64,000 bases of DNA from Rana temporaria (Eukaryota; Chordata; Amphibia; Anura; Ranidae): positions 276,719,938-276,783,937 of the forward strand of contig NC_053492.1 of assembly GCF_905171775.1 (NCBI RefSeq), given 5' to 3'. This document shows, piece after piece, positions 44,500 to 54,489 of this stretch. The position numbers were made by a program, and so were the translations under genes. The notes under the pieces are model-generated. The model did not search any database, had not been told where the DNA came from, and worked only from the letters and a program-made list of their open reading frames with translations. Every line of letters starts with the position of its first letter. Position 1 is the stretch's first letter.

Positions 44500-44963
44500 A
44501 AAACACAGGAAAATTATATTTTCCAAGAACTATCTTTATCCTCCTGTACTGCTCCAGCTCCCTAAACTTGAGGTCAGACCACCGTTTCCGCAGCTGTTCT
44601 GTAGATCTGCGCACCCCAATTTTTTTGTGAAGTTTTCACCACTTTTTCCATAATTTTGGCCTTGCGCAGATTTGGTGTTTTGTACGGCCCATGCTTTGAA
44701 TCATAATCTGCCATCTTCAAAATTGAGACCATCTCCACCATCTCTTCGAAAGCCATGTTCGGGGCCTTGTATCTCCGGGATCGGGGTGTTGGTTCCTCCG
44801 GACTTTCCTCCTCGTCGGAGGTACTGATAACAGCCACCTGTTGTCTCCTCTGCCATTGTCGTCTCCCACTGTGATGAGCGAGAAGTGGCGGGGAAATTTC
44901 TCGAACATCAGGGGCGGACAAAGCGTGCAGAGTTTTTTCGCATGCGCAGTGTATATAAAACAA
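44500..44963 (-). pseudogene. Harbinger Myb/SANT-like DNA-binding protein, frameshifted
   Basis: The partner protein of Harbinger transposases helps import the transposase into the nucleus and binds the ends. The open part (44963-44574) has an acidic, Ser-rich region (STSDEEESPEEPTPRSRR) and then the SANT-like start FEEMVEMVSILKMADYD and GPYKTPNLRKAKIMEKVVKT. The frame is lost in a T-run near 44622-44628 (plus strand). In the next frame the fold continues as VRRSTEQLRKRWSDLKFREL, typical of this family. A single indel therefore breaks an otherwise recognisable domain. Transcribed divergently from the MADF gene, with a shared upstream region of under 200 bases. Confidence 0.72.
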
Positions 44964-45141
44964 AGACTCATATGTGGTTACTACGTTTAGTGTGCAGAAG
45001 CAGTAAGCAACGAACGTGAGATCGAAGGTAACATTTTTACTTGACTCATCAGTGGCTGAGATTGTGGCCTATATATGGTGATAAAGATTAGGAGAGTCTT
45101 GACTGACATTAGTATTTTTGTCTTATGTTTTGACTTGCAGA

Positions 45142-46245
45142 AATGTATTGTTTCAAGGAGCATGAGTTTATGTCCGAGTTCCTGACAGGTGGAGGGAGCT
45201 GCCTGCTCTGTGGAAAACAAAAAACAAATTAAATTAAAAAAAAGGAGCCCGGAAGGCAGCACTGGAGACCCTGCTTGAATTTGTCAAGACAAGGATCCCC
45301 ACAGCCACCATCCATGATGTGAACACAAAGATTGGGACCATTAGGGGCACCTTTAGGAAGGAGAGCAATATGGTCCTGGAATCAATGAGGTCAGGAGCAG
45401 AGAATGTGTATGTACCCAGTCTGTGGTACTACAGAACATTTTGCTTTCTTGACGACCATCTGGAAGTCAGGGAATCCCTTTTCTACCCTTCCCTCCAGCC
45501 TTCCCTCCACCCCAGCTGAGCCTTCTTTGGAGGAACAACCTGAGATCCTGGAAGAACCAGATTTGGACATATGGAGCCCGGTGTAGTAGATTACTTGTAC
45601 TTAAAAATATGATGCAAAATGGATGTTACTCTTGCTCCAAAATTATTGTTTGAAAAAAAAAGTGTTTGACATATCAATAGACAGCAGTGGACAAAAATTA
45701 AGAAGACAAGAAGGAAAAATGTCAGAATGATTGTCTTTGCTATTTGTTAACATTCAATTTGCAACAGTCATGAGCTGAAAAATGTGTGTGATTGATGAAG
45801 CCAAAAATTGATGTATGTCCCCTTTTTTTTTTTTTTTGACACGGGGAGAGCTCAGCCAGGTTGAGGGTGGGGAAATTGTGAGCCAGGAGGAGGCAGGGGT
45901 GAGTGGCAGCCAGGAGATGGCAGGGCCCAGCGCTAGATGCCAGATTCCTCCCCTCTGCCTTAAAACTAGAAGGCCCAGGAGGGGTAGGCAGATGGAGGAG
46001 GAAACACTTGCCCCTATTAGGGAGGCTACTGCTGCCTTCAGAGAGCCCCCCACCACTGAAGAGGGCTATGGCTCCTTCATGGCAGCCAAAATGACACAAA
46101 TGGAGATGGGCCAACGTCTCCTGAGTGAGAGACCCTCATTTGCAAGGTCATTAACAGGGGGTTGATGTGCCAGCTGACCCAATACACGGACCTTTCGGAG
46201 GTAACTCCTCCTCCCTCCTCTTCCTCTATTATTGTAGCATTATAA
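45142..46245 (+). pseudogene. MADF-domain protein, broken, adjacent to the Harbinger genes
   Basis: MADF domains are Myb-related DNA-binding folds. A possible leader exon ends at the donor AAG|GTAACA near 45027, and an acceptor TTGCAG precedes 45140. The domain begins with HEFMSEFL, is interrupted by a frameshift and stop near 45219, and resumes with ARKAALETLLEFVKTRIP, KIGTIRGTFRKE and the signature VYVPSLWYYRTFCFLDD (about 45405-45455). A stop follows at 45517. A later open stretch (45840-46170) with MTQMEMGQRLLSERPSFA resembles the C-terminal tails of such proteins and may be another exon. Function in transposition is inference. Confidence 0.6.
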
Positions 46246-46269
46246 AGAAGAAAAAATGCACTGAATTAA

Positions 46270-46980
46270 CCACTTAAGGATCCGCGCACGACTATATGTC
46301 CTATTTTTGAAGAGGGATATCTCGGTAATTGCAGCAGCTGCAATTATTAAAGGGGGCTCCCAGATTCTGATAAGCCTCCCGCCCGCATACCCCGACAACC
46401 AACGGCCAGGGTTGTCGGGAAGGGGCCCTGTCCTCATCAACATGGGGACAGGGTGCTCTGGGGTGGGGGGGCCCCGCAGTGCGCCCCCCTGCCCCAGAGC
46501 ACCCGACCCCCCCATGTTGAGGGCATGCAGCCCGGTACGGCTCAGGAGGGGGGGGGGGGCGCTCGCTCGTCCCCACTCCTTTCCTGGCTGGCCGGGTAGC
46601 GTGCTTTGGATACGGGTCTGTTATGGATTGTAGGGGGACCCCCTACGCTATTTTTTCGGCGTAGGGGGGCTCTCCTTACAACCCATAACAGACCTAAGGG
46701 CCCGGTATGCTCCTGAGGGGGGAACCCATGCCGAATTTTTATTTAAAATCCGGCGGGGACTTCCCCCTCGGGATTCATAACAAACGCTGCACACGTGTAG
46801 AATTGGCGGGAATCCAAGTCGGATCTCCCGTCGCTTCTATGACGGCTCTGTCTCCATCGCGGCAAGCCAGCTCGGCGCTGGCTCCCACGATGGGGCTCGT
46901 AGGTGGTCAATCTCACCGAGAAAGGGAGCGAGATTGACACAATATCGCGTGCACCTACTGTATAAGGGGGGGGGTTCACC
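46270..46980. repeat. Left half of a TTAA-type element with GC-rich repeat copy 2
   Basis: Begins at TTAA (46266-46269) with CCACTTAAGGATCCG, the terminus of the TTAA family. It includes a second copy of the GC-rich repeat seen at 26.6 kb (CCAGATTCTGATAAGCC, GGCCAGGGTTGTCGGGA). A hairpin sits at 46614-46695 with arms GTCTGTTATGGATTGTAGGG and its complement. The right partner may be 52116-58486, beyond the DIRS element (inference). Confidence 0.5.
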
Positions 46981-47000
46981 TACAGAGACTGGGTCTCATT

Positions 47001-48360
47001 ATGGATTCCCCTGCTTTCTCCCCCTTTTTTTCTTCTCTCCTGGTCAAGCGCTCTGACCCAAAAAAGAAATGTCCTTCGTGTAGGACAAAGAAGGGAGAGA
47101 ATTGGAAGAAAGCACTATGCAGCACCTGCATATCTTCTTTAGTTCAGGAGCAATCAGCCTCTTTACGGGAAGAGTTGATGGCCTCTGTGAAGAAGGAACT
47201 TTTTGCCACGATTCAAACTTTTCGTGACTCTTTAGTTCCCCCGGCTGACTCTCAGGCCTCCACTTCACAGTCCTCCCAGGGGTCGGTGACCATACCAGCG
47301 GTAGAATCTTTAGCTGAAGAATCTGTGTCACCAGGGAAGGACAGTCCCATTTACCTCCTAGTGAGGATTCAGAGGACTCAGGCGAGGGGTCAGCTTCCCC
47401 TTCCAGATTTAAATTATCTCTAGAAGAGGTAGATGGCTTACTTAGGGCTATTCATGTCACATTGGGCCTAAGTGAGGAGAAAAAGGATTTGAGTTTACAT
47501 GACCGCATGTATGCGGGTCTAAGTGAGCCCAAGGGTCGGACATTCCCGGTCCATCCGTTAATTTCTGACGCTATAAAGAAAGAATGGTAGGATCCAGAGG
47601 GAAAAAAAACTTTTTTTTTCTAAAGCCCATAAAAGGCGTTTCCCTTTTGAAGAAGATCCCTCTGCAGTTTGGAATAGGGTTCCTCAACTGGATGTGGCCT
47701 TTTCTCAGGTCTCCAGGTCTACTGATCTGTCTTTTGAAGACATGGGGGTCCTAAAAGACCCTATGGACAAACGCATGGATCTCTCATTAAAAAGATCTTG
47801 GCAATCAATTATGAATAATTTAAAGCCTGCTATGGCCACAACGTGTGTAGCTAGAAATTTTGAATTTTGGACTAACCAGTTGAAGTCCCATATAGTGGCG
47901 GACTCACCACTTTATCCTCTGCAGTTGCTTACATAGCAGATGCTTCAGCTGAAGCAATCAAGATGTCGGCTAGGTCCGCAATCTTGACTAATACTGCAAG
48001 CAGAGCATTGTGGTTAAAGACCTGGCCAGATGATGCAGCTTCAAAAAATAGGCCTTGCGGGATTCCTTTTTCGGGGGACCTTCTTTTTGGGCCTGATCTA
48101 GGTAGTATCCTAGACAGGACAGCTGACGGGAAATAATCCTTCCCAGTAAAAAAGAAGAAATAACCCCCAAGATGTTTTTTTTCGACCTCCAAAGGGGTCA
48201 AGAAAAAGATGACAAACCCCAAGGAGGCAGGAGGAATTGAGCCACACAGAAGGCCAAAGGAAAAGGTGGAATCCTTTTCCATCCTCCTACGCAAGCCAAG
48301 AAATCCCAATGACTCAGCCGTGCAGGTAGGCGGAAGACTACAGAAGTTCCTTCCACAGTG
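47001..48360 (+). pseudogene. DIRS copy 2 gag-like region
   Basis: The first ORF (47001-47423) starts MDSPAFSPFFSSLL and has a Cys/Lys-rich segment (KKKCPSCRTKKGENWKKALC) that may bind nucleic acid. It is followed in other frames by LEEVDGLLRAIHVTLGLSEE, LSFEDMGVLKDPMDKRMD and FWTNQLKSHIV. The order matches DIRS copy 1. Frame breaks occur near 47423, 47590 and 47930. Confidence 0.72.
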
Positions 48361-48379
48361 GTCAGCAGTAACATCCAAT

Positions 48380-50080
48380 CAGTAAATCCTGACCACCCTT
48401 GCCCAGGGTTATGTCGTAGAGTTCTCAGAGACCCATCCAAGCAGGTTTTTGATAACAAATACCCCAAAAGACCCAGAAAAATCCCTGGCCATGAAGTCCT
48501 CATTGAAAGAGCTGATGCCACAGGGTGTGGTGGTACAAGTACCTCCAGAAGAACAGCAACTGGGGTTCTTTTCACACATCTTCCTGATAAAGAAACCAAC
48601 AGGAAAATTCAGAATGCTCCTAAACTTGAAGCCTCTGAACAAATCTGTCAAATACAGAAAGTTCAAGATGGATTCAATATTTTCGGTCAAGAATCTATTG
48701 ACGCCAGACTGTTATATGGCGTCAATAGAGCTGAGGGACGCATATCTGCACATCCCAATCTCCCCTCAGTCTCAGGTTGGCAGTAAGAATGGAGGGAGTA
48801 GTTCATCATCTGCAATTCAGGGCCCTTCCATTCGGGCTGTCATCCTCATCTCAAAATTTAACCAAAGTGATGGCGGAAGCCCTAGCCCCGCTTCGTCTAC
48901 AGGGGGTTGCAGTTATACCCCAACTAGACGACCTGTTATTCTTCGCCCTATCGAAAGAAAGGTTACTAGACAACCTATTCAATGTATAGAACCACCTGTA
49001 ATCTCTGGGCTGGATTTTGAACTTACAAAAGTCATCCCTAGTTCCATCTCAGGATATCCGTTTCTTGGGTTACCAAGTCGATTCAGTGAACCAAAAAATG
49101 TTTCTTCCACAGGAGAAAAAGGTCAGAATTCAGGACGCCATGTTGCAGCTACAGTCCAACCAGCCTATCACAATAAGGCAGGTAATGTCGGCATTAGGAG
49201 TCCTGACTTCAACAATGCCGTCCATTCAATGGGCAAGTTTACATTTCAGATGCCTACAAGCCTTTCTCCTGAGGTCATGGGATCACAATCTCGGATCCCT
49301 GGACCCTCAGGTAAAAATCCCATCACGAGTGAAGAGGTCACTTTATTGGTGGAAAGATCAGGAGCTCCTTTCAAGAGGTCTGGAGTGGTCCTTTCCAGTA
49401 GAAAGGAGACTGACTACAGACGCCAGTGCGTGGGGATGGGGAGCCCCCTTAGGAAAAAATGTCATCCAAGGGTCTTGGATGAAATAAGAATCAAAAAGAT
49501 CCTCAAACTGAAGAGAGCTAAAAGCAATTTGCATTGGCCCTAACAAAGTTTGCTCCGAAGCTTCAAAATCGCCATGTTCAGGTGCTAACGGACAACGGCG
49601 GTGGCATACCTAAACAGGCAGGGGGCACAGTAAGTAGACCTCTGCAAATTCTTGCTGCAAAAAGTATGGGAGTCAGAGTGGTCTCTGAATCTGGAGGTCT
49701 TTGTGGAAATATCCAACAGGTGGGGTCAGCCAGAAGTAGACCTGTTTGCCTAAAGGGAAAATTATCAAGTACCTCAATTCTGATCCCTAAACAGACTGGA
49801 CGGGTCTCTAGGAATAGACGCTCTGGCGCATCCTTGGAGGTTTCGCTTGTGCTTTGCGTTCCCCCCCGTTCCAGTTAATCCCTTTAGTGCTAAGAAATAT
49901 TCAGAGGGAAAAGGTACCGGTCATCTTGATCACCCCGTACTGGCCTAAGAGAGATTGGTTCTCGACGGTCCTAGGAATGGCGACCAAGCCATGTTGGCAT
50001 CTACCTCTCAGGCAGGATCTGTTAATACAGGGTCCTGGGACTCATCCACATGTGTCCAGTCTCTCCCTTGCAGCCTAGTA
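48380..50080 (+). pseudogene. DIRS copy 2 reverse transcriptase and RNase H
   Basis: RT blocks: FFSHIFLIKKPTGKFRMLLN and SIELRDAYLHIPISPQSQ (about 48560-48780). After a one-base shift come LQFRALPFGLSSSSQNLTKV and the catalytic region PQLDDLLFFALSKERLL (about 48915). After another shift come DIRFLGYQVDSVNQKMFLP and VMSALGVLTSTMPSIQW. RNase H begins LTTDASAWGWGAPLGKNVIQ (about 49405), then HVQVLTDNGGG. The tail ILITPYWPKRDWFSTVLGMA matches VALYWPKRAWFSVLLKLAV of DIRS copy 1. About four indels; catalytic Asp pairs are retained. Confidence 0.82.
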
Positions 50081-50212
50081 TCTGAAAGGCAACTCTTAAA
50101 ATAAAAAGGATTTTCAGACCGTTTAGTTTCTACACTGCTAGAAAGCGGGAAGAAAGTGACGAGGGCCATATACACCAAAGTGTGAAGGTATATACTTCCT
50201 GGTTTAACCTAT

Positions 50213-51049
50213 TTGCAAGAGGGAGCAGATACGGGTCTAGCAATCAGTACATTAAAGGTACAAGTATCTGCTTTAACAGTGTTTCTGGAAATATCCATGG
50301 CCTCAGAACCACTAGTAGCTAGGTTCTTCAAAGCCCTTACAAGCTCTAGACCGGATCAGATCAAAGGTTTTCTGAAATGGAATCTCTCTGTAGTTTTACA
50401 ATCCCTGGCAGGAAAGCCATTTGAACCTTTAGAAGACGCATCTCTCAGAGATCTTACCTTAAAAACTCTATTCCTGGTCGCTATCACTTCAGCGCGCAGG
50501 ATCAGTGAATTATATGCCCTGTCAATAAGGGAACCTTATTTATCTTTATTTTCGGATAGAATTGTTCTGAGAACAGATCCAACATTTTTGCCTAAGGTAG
50601 CTTCAACAGTTAATCGCTCCCAGGATATTGTGCTACCTACTTTCTGTGCAAATCCCTCAGGGGAAAAAAACTTTTTTTCATATGTTAGATGCAAGAAGAA
50701 CTTTGTTATGCTACCTATAAATAACAAAGAACTTCAGACGCTCAGTCATTATTTGTTCTTGGAGGCAACAAAAAAGGTTGCCAAGCTTCAAAATTTACCT
50801 TGGCCAGGTGGTTTAAGTTATCTATTCTGGAGGCCTACTCTCGTGCCACCAGTAGGAATCTGTGCTCATTCAACAAGAGCACTTGTGACCACATGGGCAG
50901 AGCGAGCTGGTGCCACCCCTGAGAAAATTTGCAAAGCAGCAACGTGGTCAAGCTATCGTACGTTTGTGCGGCATTACAGATTGGACCTCACATCTGCCAG
51001 TGACCAGGCATTCAACAGAAAGGTCCTACAAGCTGTTGTCCCACCCTAA
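50213..51049 (+). CDS. DIRS copy 2 tyrosine recombinase, open and catalytically complete
   Basis: An uninterrupted 278-codon frame covering the phage-integrase-like catalytic domain. ISTLKVQVSALTVFLE forms the core-binding part. ITSARRISELYALS carries the first catalytic Arg, AHSTRALVTTWAERAG the HxxR motif, and FVRHYRLDL the nucleophile Tyr region, followed by VLQAVVPP at the end. The same protein in DIRS copy 1 has lost the HxxR Arg. The Met used as start is inside the domain and the natural N-terminus probably lies upstream near 50170, where the frame is closed. It may be a remnant of a longer ORF. It lies directly downstream of the RT/RNase H region. Confidence 0.82.
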   Translation: MQEGADTGLAISTLKVQVSALTVFLEISMASEPLVARFFKALTSSRPDQIKGFLKWNLSVVLQSLAGKPFEPLEDASLRDLTLKTLFLVAITSARRISELYALSIREPYLSLFSDRIVLRTDPTFLPKVASTVNRSQDIVLPTFCANPSGEKNFFSYVRCKKNFVMLPINNKELQTLSHYLFLEATKKVAKLQNLPWPGGLSYLFWRPTLVPPVGICAHSTRALVTTWAERAGATPEKICKAATWSSYRTFVRHYRLDLTSASDQAFNRKVLQAVVPP

Positions 51050-51147
51050 GGGGGTAAGTCTCTGTTATCCCCTTAAGGTGCTGTCCTGAAAGACGCCTTG
51101 GGAAAATTCAAGTTGGACTTACCGGTAACTTAACCTCCCTCCCTTAA

Positions 51148-52002
51148 CCACTTAAGCCCCAGACCATATTGCTGCCCAAAGACCAGAGCACTTTTTGCGA
51201 TTCGACACTGCGTCACTTTAACTGACAATTGCGCGGTCGTGCGACGTGGCTCCCAAACAAAATTGGCGTCCATTTTTTCACACAAATAGAGCTTTCTTTT
51301 GGTGGTATTTAATCACCTCTGCTTTTTAGTTTTTGCGCTATAAACAAAAATAGAGTGACAAAATATATTAAAAAAAAAAAAAAATTCCTCAGTTTTGGCC
51401 GATATGTATTCTTCTACATATTTTTTGTAAAAAAAAATCGCAATAAGCGTTTGGTTTGTGCAAAAGTTATAGCGTTTACAAAATAGGGGGTATTTTTATG
51501 GCATTTTATTAATATTTTTTTTTACTAGTAATGGCGGCGATCAGCATTTTTTTGGTACTGCGACATTATGGCATTTTTATAGCGATCAGTGCTATAAAAA
51601 TGCATTGATTACTATAAAAATACCACTGGCAGGGAAGAGATTAAAACTAGGGGGCGGGGGGAAGGGGTTAAGTATGTTCCCTGGGTGTGTTCTAACTGTA
51701 GGGGGAGTGGAATCACTAGGGGAAATGACTGATCGCTGTTCATACATTGTTCAGGCATTTCTCCCGACAGGACCGGGAGCTGTGTGTTTACACACACAGC
51801 TCCCGGGTTCTCGCTCTGTAACGAGCGATGGCGGGTGCCCGGCGGTGATCGTGACTGCCGGGCACATGCACTGGAGTCAGGAGGGAGCGGGGGCGCGCAC
51901 GTGCCCCTATTGGCTGCTGGGAGAGATGACGTAGATCTACGTGATCTCGCAGCAGGTCGGCTCTGCTGGGCCGTAAATCTGCGGCGGCTGGTCGGCAAGC
52001 AG
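51148..52002. mobile_element. TTAA-type CCACTTAAG element, copy D, inside DIRS copy 2
   Basis: TTAA at 51144-51147 and 52003-52006. Left end CCACTTAAGCCCCAGACC; right end degenerate (GTCGGCAAGCAG). The interior matches copies A and C: GACAATTGCGCGGTCGTGCG, GCGCTATAAACAAAAATAGA and TAATGGCGGCGATCAGC. It separates the two AAGGTGCTGTCCTGAAAGAC copies of the DIRS right end. Non-coding. Confidence 0.85.
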
Positions 52003-53084
52003 TTAAAGGTCTGGAGGAAGAAGGTGTTTCCTGTGGTTGTGGGTGGAGTCACTATCTCTCAAGGTGCTGTCCTGAAAGACTTCTGGAAAACAAGTTACCG
52101 GTAATTCTAACTTGAATTTTTTAAATGTCGCCTATGGAGATTTTTAAGGGTAAAAGTTTGACGCCATTCCACGAGCGGGCGCAATTTTGAAGCGTGACAT
52201 GTTGGGTATCATTTTACTCAGCGTAACATTATCTTTCACAATATAAAAAATTGGGCTAACTTTACCGTTTTCTTATTTTTATTTTTTTTTTTTATTAAAA
52301 AAAAAGTTTTTTTTTTTACCAAAAAAGTGCGCTTCTATGACCGCTGCGCAAATACGGTGTGACAAAAAGTATTGCAATGACCGTCATTTTATTCTCTAGG
52401 GTGTTTGAACCCTCAAACATTATATCTTTTTTTCTAAGTAATTTTCGAGCAAAAAACCTGTTCTAATCTTGTAAACACTGAGTCTGAAAAACAGGCAAGG
52501 CCCTTAAAGCCCTGTACACACGCTCGGTTTGTCTGATGAAAACGGACCGATGGACCGTTTTCTTTTAATCATCTTTTATTTGATTTTAAACAGCCAAAAA
52601 CAGAAAGTCACAGAAACCTAAGAGGCATTCCTCTACTTTGGCCCCCTCAATTCACGTATAACAGGGATATCAACATACAATCCAAAGAAAAAATTCAAGA
52701 ACATTTCCCCATCATATCATTCTCCATATGTAAACGAGGCAAAAAAAACATGCTACATTTTGGATATTCTTGTCTTATCCTAATTTCCCTCCCAGCTATC
52801 AGTCATCCGAGGTCAGCTCTCTACTCTAGTAGCACCATCACTACCTCAGTACCGTTTTGTCCCCTTCCTGTCGGGATACCAATGTCCCGCCAGAATTGGG
52901 GCAATTAAACTATTAAACTGTCTCTCTGTTTTGCTTTACTTAATCTCCCTTATACCCCCCAATTCATAACCCCTCCCCCAAACCAAACAAAAATAAACCC
53001 CCCCCAAAAAAAAAAAAAAAAAAAAGGAACAAAACCATGCCTGCTTGTCTCTCCCCTTCGGACCCCTCTACGGCCGCCCCCCCT

Positions 53085-53960
53085 TCAATCCACATCCATC
53101 AGGGCCTTCCCCTCCTCTGAGTATCTAAATATGTTCCATTCCGTCCACGTTTCCAAGTAGACCTTCCTCTTCTGCCTTGAAGTCCATACTAAGTCCTCCA
53201 TTCTGTTCAGGTCTTCCACTCTATTAAGCCACATCCTAATGGATGGGGCCCTTGTCTGTTTCCACAACCCTGGGATACAGGCCCGGGCCGTGTTTAAGAG
53301 GTGGCATACCACTGATTTCCTGTTGCGCCTCACTGGTATCCCCACATCCTGAAGTATAAAAAAGGACCACTCGACTGGTAGTTGTTCCCTACTAAATCTT
53401 TGCGTTATTTCCCGGACCTTTCTCCAGTAGGTTAGGATCTTGGGGCAGTCCCAAAAAATATGCATTAAAGTTCCTCCCTTCTTCCCACATCTCCAGCATC
53501 TGTCTGTCGTATCTGGGAAACATTTATTCAATATCTCGGGGGTACGATACCACCGAGATAAAATGTTATAATTCATCTCTTGTGTCTTTATACACATGGA
53601 TATTTCAAAAATATTCCCTATTATCTTAGTCTTTTGATCTTCTGTAAAGGGTCTTCCCAGTTCCTGTTCCCACTTATTAAAGAAGGGCATCTGAGAGCCA
53701 TCTGTTGGGATATTGAGCAACTCACTAATTCTTGAAAGGGAGTGCCGTAAGACCCCTCCCCCACTACAATATCTCTCAAACATTGTCAGTCTTCGGCAAT
53801 ATCTGGCTGGTGGTTTTAATGTATCTAAAAAATGGTGCAGTTGTAAGGATCTCCAATAGTCTAGTTGGTAAGGCAGATCTTCCCTCTCCATCTCCTGCCT
53901 GGTAATCCATGCACCCTCCCTCAGAAAGTGCGATGCTTGGAACCGCCCCTGTTCCATCAA
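53085..53960 (-). pseudogene. L1 copy 6 ORF2 C-terminal region
   Basis: A 291-codon open frame on the minus strand. The C-terminal Cys/His cluster reads RCWRCGKKGGTLMHIFWDC (about 53490), like LCWRDCKQKGTTMHIWWDC of L1 copy 2. Upstream LDYWRSLQLHHFLDTL and FNKWEQELGRPFTEDQKT match copy 2 in order. No RT block is present upstream; the frame meets the endonuclease fragment at about 53961. It has no start codon of its own. Confidence 0.85.
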
Positions 53961-54438
53961 TTTAGATTTTCAGATCTCCTCCCATTATCAACTGTCCTTC
54001 CTGAAAGCCTGCCAATTTGTCTAGGAACCGTCTCAGGAAGCGGTCTTGGTATGTATTGAGGGAGTAAAAAGTGGCAATAGTTGTTACCTTGCCACCTATA
54101 GTCTCTTTCAGGGCTAAATATTGGCCCCCCGGGTCCACCAGGGACTCTGTCAGTGTCCATGGAGTGCTATTTGATATTAAAATAGACACTCCCCCCCTTT
54201 TAGCCTCTGGATTCATCGCATGGTATACCAGCGGGAAGGGTCTGCCTGCCAGAAAGGAGGGTCCCCCCGTCCTAAAGTGGGTCTCTTGTACCAAAGCGAT
54301 GTTACATCCCCTTTTCTTCAAATCCTGCACTAAGATCCTCCTTTTTTCAGGTATGTTTAGACCCTTAGCATTAATTGATATCACTACCAGTGGGTCCATC
54401 TCTAAAGCCAATTTAGTACCCACAAGGGGTACCTCCAA
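53961..54438 (-). pseudogene. L1 copy 6 ORF2 N-terminal endonuclease fragment
   Basis: Open for 158 codons on the minus strand. VISINAKGLNIPEKRRIL opens the APE endonuclease, followed by IALVQETHFRTG and LIMGGDL, at which point the homology stops and a TAA follows. The remaining endonuclease blocks (SRxD, SDHA) and the whole RT are missing; in other L1 copies they occupy well over 1.5 kb. Confidence 0.85.
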
Positions 54439-54489
54439 ATTCCAAAACCAGAGAGGTCAAATCGGAGCGCCCAGTAAGGTCCGTGGGGG

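Larger units (their letters stand above)
40434..46250 (+). mobile_element. PIF/Harbinger element with three protein regions (right end not found)
   Basis: The left end carries ATGCCGCGTACACACC (about 40434), the terminus shared with several MITEs in the window. Inside lie a HARBI1-like transposase (plus strand), a Myb/SANT-like protein (minus) and a MADF-domain protein (plus). PIF/Harbinger transposons normally encode a transposase and a Myb-like DNA-binding partner. Two other elements (43107-43308, 44055-44212) are inserted between them. The matching right terminal repeat was not seen, so inclusion of the MADF gene in the same element is inference from proximity and divergent arrangement. 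Confidence 0.65.
46981..52115 (+). mobile_element. DIRS-type retrotransposon, copy 2
   Basis: Plus-strand element of the same type as copy 1 but from a distinct subfamily: gag, RT/RNase H, tyrosine recombinase. The right side has two copies of AAGGTGCTGTCCTGAAAGAC (about 51066-51085 and 52061-52080), separated mostly by a TTAA element. It ends near AAGTTACCGGTAATTCTAAC. The first 16 bases match the terminal repeat of copy 1 (CAGGTGCTGTCCTGAAAG). A left inverted terminal repeat was not found, so the left end is truncated or replaced near 46981. Confidence 0.85.
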
